A stretch of DNA of 52,288 bases. Origin: Pseudomonadota bacterium (GTDB lineage Bacteria; Pseudomonadota; Gammaproteobacteria; Competibacterales; Competibacteraceae). The stretch's first letter is position 1; each line of letters opens with the position of its first letter. Under the pieces are notes generated by a model. The model was not told where the DNA came from. It searched no databases and saw only the letters and a list, made by a program, of their open reading frames with translations. Positions 17,939 through 25,588 of the stretch are shown piece after piece. The DNA lies in the NCBI GenBank assembly GCA_030917925.1, contig JAUPTV010000005.1, forward strand, positions 1 through 52,288, given 5' to 3'. A program made the position numbers and the translations under genes.

Positions 17939-20092
17939 ATGGTCGCTTCCAGGCAAACCGCGCTGGCCGGTGCGGATTTCGATACATGGCTGAATACGTT
18001 GCAGGTCCAGTGGCCATCAGCGCAGATTGATCTGATCCGCCGCGCCTATACCCGCAGTGGCGAGCCGGAACTGGCGGTCGCCGATCTCCTCGCTGATCTG
18101 GGCATGGACCCCGAAACCGTCGCTGCGGCCTTGTTGCATGAACCCGTGACGGCCGGGCTGTTGTCGTTATCGGTATTGCGGGAGGAGTTTGGCTCCGCGA
18201 TTGCGCGGATGGTTGATGGACTGATCAAGCTTGATGCCATCGGCGAACTGCATCAAAGCAGCCGGCATGTCGGTCGTCAATTGGAAAGCCTGCGCAAAAT
18301 GCTGCTGGCGATGGCCCAGGATCTGCGTGTGGTGCTGATTCGACTGGCCATGCAGCTCCATAACCTGCGCCAACTCGGTCCGGCGTCGGTTGACGAACAG
18401 CAGCGCATCGCCCGCGAAACGCTGGATGTGTTTTCGCCGCTGGCCAACCGGCTGGGCATTGGTCGCCTCAAGTGGGAAATGGAAGACCTGGCGCTGCGCT
18501 ACCTTGATCCCCCGGTTTACAAACAGATCGCGGTTGCCCTCGAACAACGCCGCGCTGACCGCGAACGCTATATCACTCAGGCCATGGACGAATTGCGCGA
18601 TCATCTGCAAGAGGCGCAAATTCACGCGGAGGTTAGCGGCCGGGTCAAGCACATCTACAGCATCTGGCGGAAGATGCAGCGCAAGAAGCTCTCTTTCGAG
18701 CAAATTTTTGATGTGCGGGCGATCCGGGTGATGGTAGATACCGTCAATGACTGCTACGCCGCGCTGGGCGTGGCGCATACCCTCTGGAACCACATCCATC
18801 AGGAATTCGACGACTACATCGCGCATCCCAAACCGAATGGTTATCAGTCGCTGCATACGGCGGTGGTCGGTCCCGAGGGCCGCACCCTGGAAGTGCAGAT
18901 TCGCACTGCCGACATGCACCGCCACGCCGAGTTGGGGGTAGCCGCGCACTGGCATTACAAGGAGAGTGGCGGCGGGGCGGTGGGCGGGGCGGCGCTTCAG
19001 CAGATGGCCTGGCTGCGGCAAATGCTGGAGTCCCAGGGGGGAGCAGAAGACGATGATGATGATTTGCTGGAACGGTTCAAAGCGGAGGCGCTCAATGATC
19101 GGGTGTACGCCATTACGCCCAAGGGCACGATTGTCGAATTGCCGCAGGGCGCGACGCCACTGGATTTTGCTTACCATGTACACACCGAAGTCGGCCACCG
19201 TTGCCGGGGAGCCAAGGTCAATGGCCGCATTGTACCGCTGACTTACGAACTGAAGACCGGCCAGCAGGTGGATGTGCTGACGGCCAAAACCGGCGGTCCC
19301 AGCCGGGACTGGCTGAGTCCACATTTGGGCTATGCCAAAAGTAACCGGGCGCGGGCCAAGATTCGGCAATGGTTCATCCAGCAGGATCAGGAAAAGAGCA
19401 TTGCGGTGGGCCGCACGGCCCTGGAGCGGGAATTTCAGCGACTGGGGGCGCGCCATCTGAAACTGGACAAAGTTGCGGAACGGCTTGGTTTCGCCCGGCC
19501 TGATGAATTGTTTGCCACCATTGGGCACAGCGCATTAACCACCAGTCAGGTGATCGCCCGCATTCAGGATTGGTTGCCGCCGCCCGCCGTTGCTGCTGAC
19601 ATCTCGCAAATCCCGGTCCGCAAGCCGAAAATGGTAGAAGCCGGTAAGGATGATGTGCATATTCGCGGGGTCGGGCATTTGTTGACCCAAATGGCGCATT
19701 GCTGTCAGCCCGCGCCGTTTGAGCCGATTGCCGGCTACATTACCCAGGGGCGTGGCGTGACCATCCATCGGCAGGATTGCGCAAACCTGCTGGCGCTGGC
19801 GAATCAGCACAGCGAGCGGATCATTGAAGTCAGTTGGGGCGAGACGCCGGCGACGTATCCGGTTGACATTATGATTGTCGCCCATGACCGTTCCGGCTTG
19901 TTGCGGGACATTACCTCGATTCTCGCCAATGAACAGGTCAACGTCCTGGGGGCGAATACCCTGACGGATCGGCTAACGTCCATCGCTCGCATGGGCTTGA
20001 CGCTGGAGATTACTGATGTGCTGCAATTAAGTCGGGTGCTGGAGAAGATCAGCCAGTTACGCAATGTGATGGAGGCGTATCGGAAGACGTGA
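17939..20092 (+). CDS. relA: (p)ppGpp synthetase RelA
   Basis: This 717-residue protein has the long Rel layout. The N-terminal HD domain is degenerate: the HDxxED hydrolase motif is missing (ALLHEPVTAGLL instead), so it should be synthetase-only. The synthetase domain contains GRVKHIYSIWRKM and the EFDD motif (289-292), the EXDD signature of RelA as opposed to RXKD in SpoT. A TGS domain lies at ~388-450, a Cys/His region (MAHCCQPAPFEPIAGYI) at ~585, and an ACT domain fills the C-terminus. It would make (p)ppGpp on stalled ribosomes. The start at 17939 is chosen for the GAGGAGG just upstream; the frame is open 14 codons further. Confidence 0.95.
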   Translation: MVASRQTALAGADFDTWLNTLQVQWPSAQIDLIRRAYTRSGEPELAVADLLADLGMDPETVAAALLHEPVTAGLLSLSVLREEFGSAIARMVDGLIKLDAIGELHQSSRHVGRQLESLRKMLLAMAQDLRVVLIRLAMQLHNLRQLGPASVDEQQRIARETLDVFSPLANRLGIGRLKWEMEDLALRYLDPPVYKQIAVALEQRRADRERYITQAMDELRDHLQEAQIHAEVSGRVKHIYSIWRKMQRKKLSFEQIFDVRAIRVMVDTVNDCYAALGVAHTLWNHIHQEFDDYIAHPKPNGYQSLHTAVVGPEGRTLEVQIRTADMHRHAELGVAAHWHYKESGGGAVGGAALQQMAWLRQMLESQGGAEDDDDDLLERFKAEALNDRVYAITPKGTIVELPQGATPLDFAYHVHTEVGHRCRGAKVNGRIVPLTYELKTGQQVDVLTAKTGGPSRDWLSPHLGYAKSNRARAKIRQWFIQQDQEKSIAVGRTALEREFQRLGARHLKLDKVAERLGFARPDELFATIGHSALTTSQVIARIQDWLPPPAVAADISQIPVRKPKMVEAGKDDVHIRGVGHLLTQMAHCCQPAPFEPIAGYITQGRGVTIHRQDCANLLALANQHSERIIEVSWGETPATYPVDIMIVAHDRSGLLRDITSILANEQVNVLGANTLTDRLTSIARMGLTLEITDVLQLSRVLEKISQLRNVMEAYRKT

Positions 20093-20313
20093 AGGGTTGC
20101 AGCGGCAATGAATTACAAGTCCGGCTGGAACGACAGACTTATCTGATTTCTACCCTGCTCGGTTTCGCCCTGGGCGCAGCGCTTGACCGAGTTAGCGCTG
20201 ACGGAGTTTGGATTATTTTATGGACTGGCGACCTGACTCATCTGGCAATCCCTGCTCATTTTGCTAGGCTAAATAATGCCAAGTAGCGCTATGCTGGCCA
20301 ATCTGAAATCAGC

Positions 20314-20337
20314 ATCGCTATTAAAATCGCTATTAAA
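20314..20337 (+). repeat. 12-bp perfect tandem duplication upstream of chaperone gene
   Basis: ATCGCTATTAAA occurs twice in tandem, 36 bases before the chaperone start, in an AT-richer stretch of a 280-base non-coding region. It could be a regulator site or a replication slip. No clear sigma-70 promoter or HrpL-type box was found beside it. Confidence 0.6.
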
Positions 20338-20372
20338 ACAGTTTATCCGATTGATTATCTGGAGGAATCCCC

Positions 20373-20843
20373 ATGTCTGTCGAGCTTGCGAATAATCTGC
20401 TGAATACCTTTGGCCTGACCATCGGCATCGATGGACTATGCCTCGACGAGCAAGGCTATTGCTGTTTGCGGTTCGACGCCCTGGACACCCATTTCCAATA
20501 CAATCAGGCTAACGACAACCTGGTGCTGTTTGCACAGCTCGGAAAACTCGATGAAGACGCTCTGGCCGATGGTTGTACATGGATGATGAATGCCAACCTG
20601 TTTTGGGCCGGGACCAATGGCGGAACACTGGCCGTACAACCGGGTGTCAATCTGGTTTTTCTGCAAACCAGAACTCCGATTCAGGGTATGGATTATCCTT
20701 GCTTTGAGCGCTGGGTAGGCGAGTTTGTCAGTGCTACCGACCAATGGGTACTGAACATCCAGAAGCTTAATGCCGGTGAAACGCTCGCTGCGGCGGAAAC
20801 GGCCGAGGCGACTGTTCCTGGCGCGAATGCTCTGTTCGTCTAG
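20373..20843 (+). CDS. CesT-like type III secretion chaperone
   Basis: This is a 156-residue small acidic protein with the CesT/Tir chaperone pattern. An N-terminal helix (LANNLLNTFGL) is followed by strands ending in CCLRFDA, a paired LVLFAQLGKLDEDAL segment, then MMNANLFWAGTNGGTLAVQP and late helices (FERWVGEFVSATDQW). Class I chaperones of this fold bind the N-terminus of one effector and keep it secretion-competent, as SigE does for SopB and IpgE for IpgD. GGAGGA lies six bases before the ATG. The SopB-like gene starts 26 bases downstream, so the pair is probably one operon. The fold call rests on pattern recognition, and the context strengthens it. Confidence 0.8.
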   Translation: MSVELANNLLNTFGLTIGIDGLCLDEQGYCCLRFDALDTHFQYNQANDNLVLFAQLGKLDEDALADGCTWMMNANLFWAGTNGGTLAVQPGVNLVFLQTRTPIQGMDYPCFERWVGEFVSATDQWVLNIQKLNAGETLAAAETAEATVPGANALFV

Positions 20844-20869
20844 GATCTGAAACGGGGAGGAGCTGAAAC

Positions 20870-23701
20870 ATGGCGATTGATATTCAAAACTTCCGTAATC
20901 TATCTGGGGTCAATCGGGTTCTCATTGATCAGCAGCTCGGTGGTGATTCAGTACAAACCAAGGGTAGTCATTTCCTGGGCAAGGCCGTTACCTGGCTCAA
21001 GGATGTGTTTGGCGGGCAGGGCCGCGTTGCCGAAAATCTTCAGGCGCGCAATACTTTTTATAACGCATTGGTCCGCGCTGAGGGTCAACCCGCCGCTGAT
21101 CGAGCCATGACCTCAGTGCTCGGACGAAACTGGAACACGGATTTCCATTCCTTGAGCGGCCGCGAAGTTCAGCAGGTGCTGGATAAAGCCCGGCATATCC
21201 GCATGGATACCATGGGGCAGAACCAGACGGCGGCTACCCAGTTTGGCAATGCGCTTGCATTACCGAATCTGATCGACACGGTGTGGACCGGCGTCCGCCA
21301 CACCGAAATCAATGTTCAGGGTACTCCGCTCGGCGACCGCCTCGACCAGGCGCGTCAGAACCATGGCTACCCAGAAGCAGGCTTCCACGACCGGCAAGTG
21401 TTCGAGCGCTTCATGGGCCTGGTGGCCAAGGATCCCGATTTCCCTCGTGCGCCCCTGACTACTCAACGCCTGGAAGCGTTAGCCGATCAGGCCATCACGG
21501 AGCATTACCAACAGGTGCAGGCCAATTTTGATAAGGAACACCCCGGACTGGCTCAATACGGTCAAGATCATCCGCAGGAAGTCGGATTTCGCAGTCCATC
21601 GCTCCTGATCCGGCTTGAAGGTAAGGTACAGGATAACACCATCGCTTTTGATGAAGGCGAACACAAGGATGTGGCATTGAACGCGCTCAAGCATCTGAAA
21701 GAAGCGCCCAAAATATTGGGTGAACTGAGTTTCGATCACAGCAAGGTAACGGACTCTATTGAAGAAATAGAAGATTTATCCCAGGCTGTCCAGATGACGC
21801 GACTACAACTCGACCAGATCGCGCAGATTGAAGAGGATGGCCAGAATCTCGATCTCCTTGCCGCTTTGCACACTGAGCTGGAGACTCTGGCCGAACGACT
21901 CGAAGACAAGCGCACCATGCTGACGGAATTCAAGCAGAACCATCCGTTCTCCGAGAAAAATGTCGCTTACACCCGCTTTATGCTGGCGGAGACCGGCAAG
22001 GAAAGCGTGTTCACTCATCTCTCAGCCCAAATCAATGACCTGAAAGATCAGCGCGACCAAACGCCTGTCAATTCGCCGGAAAGCCAGCGTCTGCAAGCCA
22101 AACTCGATACCTTGATCGAAAAGTCAATGCGTATCATGCAGCAACTGGATCAACATGTGGTGGATGCTAGACAGGCCTACCAGCAGGCCGATCCGAATGT
22201 GGTGGTTCCCAAAGATGACGTTGCCGAGTCCCCCCTGTTCCGTACTGAGAAGAGCGAACTGGCGTTTGTCAATCAACTACTCAAGGATGAGGGACTGGAC
22301 AAAATCGACAAGAAGGCGTTCCAGGGCGTCCGGGATCAGGTGCTGAATACCCGCCAGGATTGGTCAACGGTTGACCGCACCATCGTCACCCAACACCAGC
22401 GCACCACCCAGGTCGCGCACAGCGTCATCGATTCAGGCATCAATCTCGACGGCTCCTATACGCAAAAACAATTGCAGGATCAGGGATTGCAAGGGGTCAG
22501 TTCCCATACCAAGACCGCCGTTGCCCCCGAGATTCCGAAGAATCTGCAACATTCCAAACTGGTCGTGGATGGCGAGACCAAGGTGGACATGCTCCGCCAC
22601 GGGATCATCGCCAATGAGGCACAGGCTAAATCAGTCGTCAGCACTGCCATCTGGTCCGATCCCGTGTTGCGCGATCTGGTGCTCGACCGACTCGACCAGG
22701 ACGACAACACCCCCATTAACTACGCCTTCAGCAATGTCAATTTGGAGTCGCCCTGGTCAAAACCGGTCGGACTCATCCTGGGAGACCGGCGGGGAATGCA
22801 GGATGATCACATCGCCGCCTTTAAGGCCCTGGCCAATGCCCCGCAACCCGTCGAGATCCCCTTTGTGGATCGGAATGGCGTTGAAACCACGGTACGAGTC
22901 AATCTCAAGGTCTCGGTACTTGCTATCCCGGTCAATAATGCAGTGGGCATCCTCGGCAAGGTGGGCGGGGTTTGGAGCCATGTCGAAGGCACTAATCGCG
23001 AGGGATTGCAAAACCTGGTCGGCGATCTGGGCGATCCAAGTCACGGAGTCGAAGGTTCGGCTCGTGGTACGCCCGTCGGCGGCATGATCGGTGATATCGC
23101 TCGGCAGATGGATCAACGCATCCAAACACTGAGGGATACCGTAAACCCCACCCCGGTTGAAACTCAGGAATTGGCCCAACTCACCCAACTGCGGGGCAAC
23201 GTCCAGGAAGCCGTGGATATTATTCGGGATATGTATTGTTCCGGGAACTACAAGGACAACGATGGCAACCGTTACAAATTCGCCCTAGCGGTCATGTTTG
23301 CCAACAGCCTGGCCAAACAGGCGCATACCGCCCTGGAACTAAGCGCGAACGGCGATGGCTTCGGCTCCTCCCAGGGCTGCATGAGCAACAAGGATCGTGG
23401 CGGCAATGCTGATGCCCTGCTGAAATCCCTCAATCTGTCCTCGGAACACGCCTTCAAGTTGCTGCGGTTTAATACTGAGTTGAGTCCCAACGAGATGGTA
23501 GCCATGCTCGATGTGCTGCCGCCAGAGGAAGCCAAAAATATGCTCCTCATTGGCCTGGGATTTACCGGACAGTTCGAAAACCAAAAGCTCCAGACCTTGG
23601 TGATGGGTTCGAAAAACGCCGGCGATTTGATGCAAGCCATCAAGAACGACCCGGAAGCCTATCCCCTGTTAAAGGGTTTGTCGTCTTATGGGGAGGCCTG
23701 A
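20870..23701 (+). CDS. SopB/IpgD-like inositol-phosphate phosphatase, probable type III effector
   Basis: This is a 943-residue protein without a Sec signal. The C-terminal third resembles Salmonella SopB and Shigella IpgD. IPVNNAVG (686-693) and NREGLQNLVGD (709-719) match their VNEL-type block. DMYCSGNYKDNDGNRYKFAL then leads to the catalytic loop CMSNKDRGG, with C837 and R843 forming a CX5R site (usual form CKSGKDRTG). Residues ~288-355 are a likely coiled coil, and the N-terminal ~280 residues are not recognised. Related enzymes are injected into host cells and remove phosphates from phosphoinositides. It is far longer than SopB (561). GGGGAGG lies upstream of the ATG. The K-to-M and T-to-G changes in the loop make activity uncertain. 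Confidence 0.82.
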   Translation: MAIDIQNFRNLSGVNRVLIDQQLGGDSVQTKGSHFLGKAVTWLKDVFGGQGRVAENLQARNTFYNALVRAEGQPAADRAMTSVLGRNWNTDFHSLSGREVQQVLDKARHIRMDTMGQNQTAATQFGNALALPNLIDTVWTGVRHTEINVQGTPLGDRLDQARQNHGYPEAGFHDRQVFERFMGLVAKDPDFPRAPLTTQRLEALADQAITEHYQQVQANFDKEHPGLAQYGQDHPQEVGFRSPSLLIRLEGKVQDNTIAFDEGEHKDVALNALKHLKEAPKILGELSFDHSKVTDSIEEIEDLSQAVQMTRLQLDQIAQIEEDGQNLDLLAALHTELETLAERLEDKRTMLTEFKQNHPFSEKNVAYTRFMLAETGKESVFTHLSAQINDLKDQRDQTPVNSPESQRLQAKLDTLIEKSMRIMQQLDQHVVDARQAYQQADPNVVVPKDDVAESPLFRTEKSELAFVNQLLKDEGLDKIDKKAFQGVRDQVLNTRQDWSTVDRTIVTQHQRTTQVAHSVIDSGINLDGSYTQKQLQDQGLQGVSSHTKTAVAPEIPKNLQHSKLVVDGETKVDMLRHGIIANEAQAKSVVSTAIWSDPVLRDLVLDRLDQDDNTPINYAFSNVNLESPWSKPVGLILGDRRGMQDDHIAAFKALANAPQPVEIPFVDRNGVETTVRVNLKVSVLAIPVNNAVGILGKVGGVWSHVEGTNREGLQNLVGDLGDPSHGVEGSARGTPVGGMIGDIARQMDQRIQTLRDTVNPTPVETQELAQLTQLRGNVQEAVDIIRDMYCSGNYKDNDGNRYKFALAVMFANSLAKQAHTALELSANGDGFGSSQGCMSNKDRGGNADALLKSLNLSSEHAFKLLRFNTELSPNEMVAMLDVLPPEEAKNMLLIGLGFTGQFENQKLQTLVMGSKNAGDLMQAIKNDPEAYPLLKGLSSYGEA

Positions 23702-23709
23702 TTCGTCTG

Positions 23710-23733
23710 GCGACTCTCGCAACTGGGAGTCGC
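23710..23733. repeat. Inverted repeat after the effector gene
   Basis: GCGACTC and GAGTCGC form a 7-bp stem around a ten-base loop, eight bases past the effector stop. There is no T run after it, so a terminator role is only possible. Confidence 0.4.
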
Positions 23734-23740
23734 TGAACCA

Positions 23741-24313
23741 TTGAAAAAGCGCCCTCACCCCCAACCCTTCTCCCGAGGGGAGAGGGGAGTTTTTAGGCAG
23801 TCTCTGAAAGCTTTGCCTGGCTATTGGAAACAAAGCGGATGGAGCCTCCTCCTGCTCACCCTCCTGACCGCCTGCGGATCAGAACTACCCGCGATCCACA
23901 ATGGCGCTTCCGCACCCGCGTTCACCCTGGAACGACTGGATGGCTCCAGCGCCCGGTTCCCGGAACAGTATCAAGGCCAGGTCGTCGCTCTGCGTTTCTG
24001 GGCGGACTGGTGCCCGTATTGCCACGGTGAAATGCAGGCGCTGGAACCGGTCTATCGCCAGCATCGGGACCAGGGCCTGATCATCCTCGCCGTCAACGTC
24101 ATGCAACCAACGGAAACCGTGCAAAAGTTCGTCAAGGACACCGGTATTTCCTACGAGACGCTGCTGGACCGACAAGGTGAGGTCATGCGCCGCTATCAGG
24201 TGATCGGCCTGCCCGTCACCTACCTGATTGACCGGCAAGGCATCGTCCGCACCCGGATTATCGGCGAATCCACTCCGGAAGTTTTTGCTCAGGCGATCAA
24301 TCCCCTGCTTTGA
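23741..24313 (+). CDS. TlpA-like thioredoxin-fold lipoprotein
   Basis: The frame gives up to 190 residues. A hydrophobic stretch ends in a lipobox (LLTAC, C45), followed by a TlpA/AhpC-type thioredoxin domain with the redox site WCPYC and the cis-proline loop GLPVTYLI. Such proteins reduce periplasmic disulfides, for example in cytochrome c or copper-site maturation. The start is uncertain. The upstream TTG (23741) would put a translated C/G-rich repeat at the N-terminus; a TTG at 23813 gives a normal-length signal peptide (LPGYWKQSGWSLLLL). Neither has a convincing ribosome site. It precedes two NosL-type genes, suggesting a role in copper-enzyme maturation. Confidence 0.85.
   Translation: MKKRPHPQPFSRGERGVFRQSLKALPGYWKQSGWSLLLLTLLTACGSELPAIHNGASAPAFTLERLDGSSARFPEQYQGQVVALRFWADWCPYCHGEMQALEPVYRQHRDQGLIILAVNVMQPTETVQKFVKDTGISYETLLDRQGEVMRRYQVIGLPVTYLIDRQGIVRTRIIGESTPEVFAQAINPLL
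23752..23790. repeat. C/G-rich dispersed repeat, family B copy, overlapping the 5' end of the tlpA-like gene
   Basis: CCCTCACCCCCAACCCTTCT is followed by CCCGAGGGGAGAGGGGAGT, a hairpin-forming repeat of the same style as 17793-17830 and 38787-38820. In the frame of the downstream gene it translates as RPHPQPFSRGERGV, which is unlike a signal peptide. Confidence 0.65.
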
Positions 24314-24383
24314 GAATTTTCAATCACGCCGACCCTGAATTGCCCTAAAATCCTGCTTCCTTCACAACAACGAAATCCTCTCC

Positions 24384-25010
24384 ATGAATGATTCGATGCA
24401 AACCGAGCGCCGCCAGGTACTCCGTGTTCTCGCTGTCACCGGTGCCACGGTCGGTGTTGCGGCACTGAGTTCACCCGCCCTGGCCGCAAAATGTGAGCAT
24501 GACGGAACCCCGCTGCAATTCATCCCCAAGACTGCGCCGGACGCCACACCTCTTGAAAATGAATTAACCAAATATCCGAAATGCCCCTACTGCGGCATGG
24601 ACCGGAAGCAATACCACCACAGCCGCCATCTGGTGCATTACCAGGATGACCTGATCGATCCAACCTGCTCGATCCACTGTGCTGCGCTCAGCCTGGCGAT
24701 CAACCTCGACCGGGGACCCAAAGCGATTTACACCGCCGACTTTGGTGCAAAAGCGGAACCCAAACCGCTAATCAATGTGGACGACGCGACTTATCTGATC
24801 GGCTCGAAACTGCCGGGCGTGATGACGAAACAAAGCAAAGTCGCTTTCGCCACCCAAGCTGCTGCCGAAGCCGCTAAAGCAGAACAGGGCGGCGAACTGG
24901 GCGATTTCGACGCCGCACTGGCCGCCGCCTACCAAAGCATGGCCAGCGACACCGCTATGATTCGCAAAAAGCGGGCGGAAAAGAAAGCTCATGCCGGGCA
25001 TGGGCAATGA
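24384..25010 (+). CDS. NosL-like protein with Tat signal
   Basis: This 208-residue protein opens with a twin-arginine signal (ERRQVLRVLAVTG, cleavage after SPALA). It has a NosL-type copper-binding site CPYCGM and a second cysteine pair region (DPTCSIHCAAL). NosL proteins bind Cu(I) and help mature nitrous oxide reductase. Variants with CPxCGM are also seen in genomes without nosZ. The C-terminus is alanine- and lysine-rich and ends HAGHGQ, possibly metal-binding. Its stop overlaps the next NosL gene by four bases (ATGA), so the two are co-translated. No nosZ, nosD, nosF or nosY is in the window. Confidence 0.83.
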   Translation: MNDSMQTERRQVLRVLAVTGATVGVAALSSPALAAKCEHDGTPLQFIPKTAPDATPLENELTKYPKCPYCGMDRKQYHHSRHLVHYQDDLIDPTCSIHCAALSLAINLDRGPKAIYTADFGAKAEPKPLINVDDATYLIGSKLPGVMTKQSKVAFATQAAAEAAKAEQGGELGDFDAALAAAYQSMASDTAMIRKKRAEKKAHAGHGQ

Positions 25011-25588
25011 ATTTGCTGAAAAGCCCTGGATACCCATTCCCCTCCTTGGATAAGGAGGGGTGGCGCGTAGCGCCGGGGTGGTTCGACCACTCGTGCCGAC
25101 GTTGGCAAATACTCATCGCATTCCTGCTAACCTTCAGCCTGTTCTCCCCGGCCTGGAGCGAAGGTTTGCCCTTCCCCGCTCCCGGCCCCAAAGAGACCTG
25201 TCCGGTTTGCGGAATGTTTGTGGCGCTCTATCCTGACTGGGTAGCGACGGTGCTTTATAAAGACGGCCATGCCCATCATTTCGATGGCGCCAAAGACCTG
25301 TTCAAATATTTGCTGAATCTGCCCAAATACGCGCCCGGCCACAACCCGGCTGACATCGCCGTTATCGGCGTCACCGAGTACTACGGCGTCACCCGCATTG
25401 ACGCCCGCGCCGCCTGGTACGTCATTGGCTCCGACACGCTTGGCCCCATGGGCCATGAACTGGTCCCATTAACCACTCAGGCCGAAGCCGAAGAGTTCCT
25501 TAAAGATCATCAGGGGAAACGTATCGTCCGCTTTGCTGACGTTGATCTGAAACTGCTGGAAAACCTGGATTTGGGGAAATTTGAATGA
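25007..25588 (+). CDS. nosL: NosL family protein
   Basis: This 193-residue protein has the NosL core CPVCGMFVALYPDW, then DGHAHHFDGAKDLFKYLL and a conserved ending (FLKDHQGKRIVRFADVDL). It would act in the periplasm as a Cu(I) carrier. The ATG overlaps the previous stop (ATGA). The first ~33 residues before the hydrophobic signal (ILIAFLLTFSLFSPAWS) are the translation of dispersed repeat A (YPFPSLDKEGWRVAPGWF). There is no in-frame ATG or GTG between repeat and signal, so the repeat seems to be part of the coding region. There is no lipobox cysteine, unlike many NosL proteins. It overlaps cobM by four bases. Confidence 0.88.
   Translation: MNLLKSPGYPFPSLDKEGWRVAPGWFDHSCRRWQILIAFLLTFSLFSPAWSEGLPFPAPGPKETCPVCGMFVALYPDWVATVLYKDGHAHHFDGAKDLFKYLLNLPKYAPGHNPADIAVIGVTEYYGVTRIDARAAWYVIGSDTLGPMGHELVPLTTQAEAEEFLKDHQGKRIVRFADVDLKLLENLDLGKFE
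25036..25085. repeat. Dispersed palindromic repeat, family A, copy 2, inside nosL
   Basis: This is a 50-base element that agrees with 11596-11645 at 47 of 50 positions, with the hairpin CCCCTCCTTGGATAAGGAGG. It lies in frame between the nosL start codon and the signal-peptide coding region. Confidence 0.85.

Noticed and set aside
20089-20286. 65-codon frame after relA
   Set aside because: It has no ribosome site, overlaps the relA stop, and its composition does not look like a protein; no homologue is recognised.
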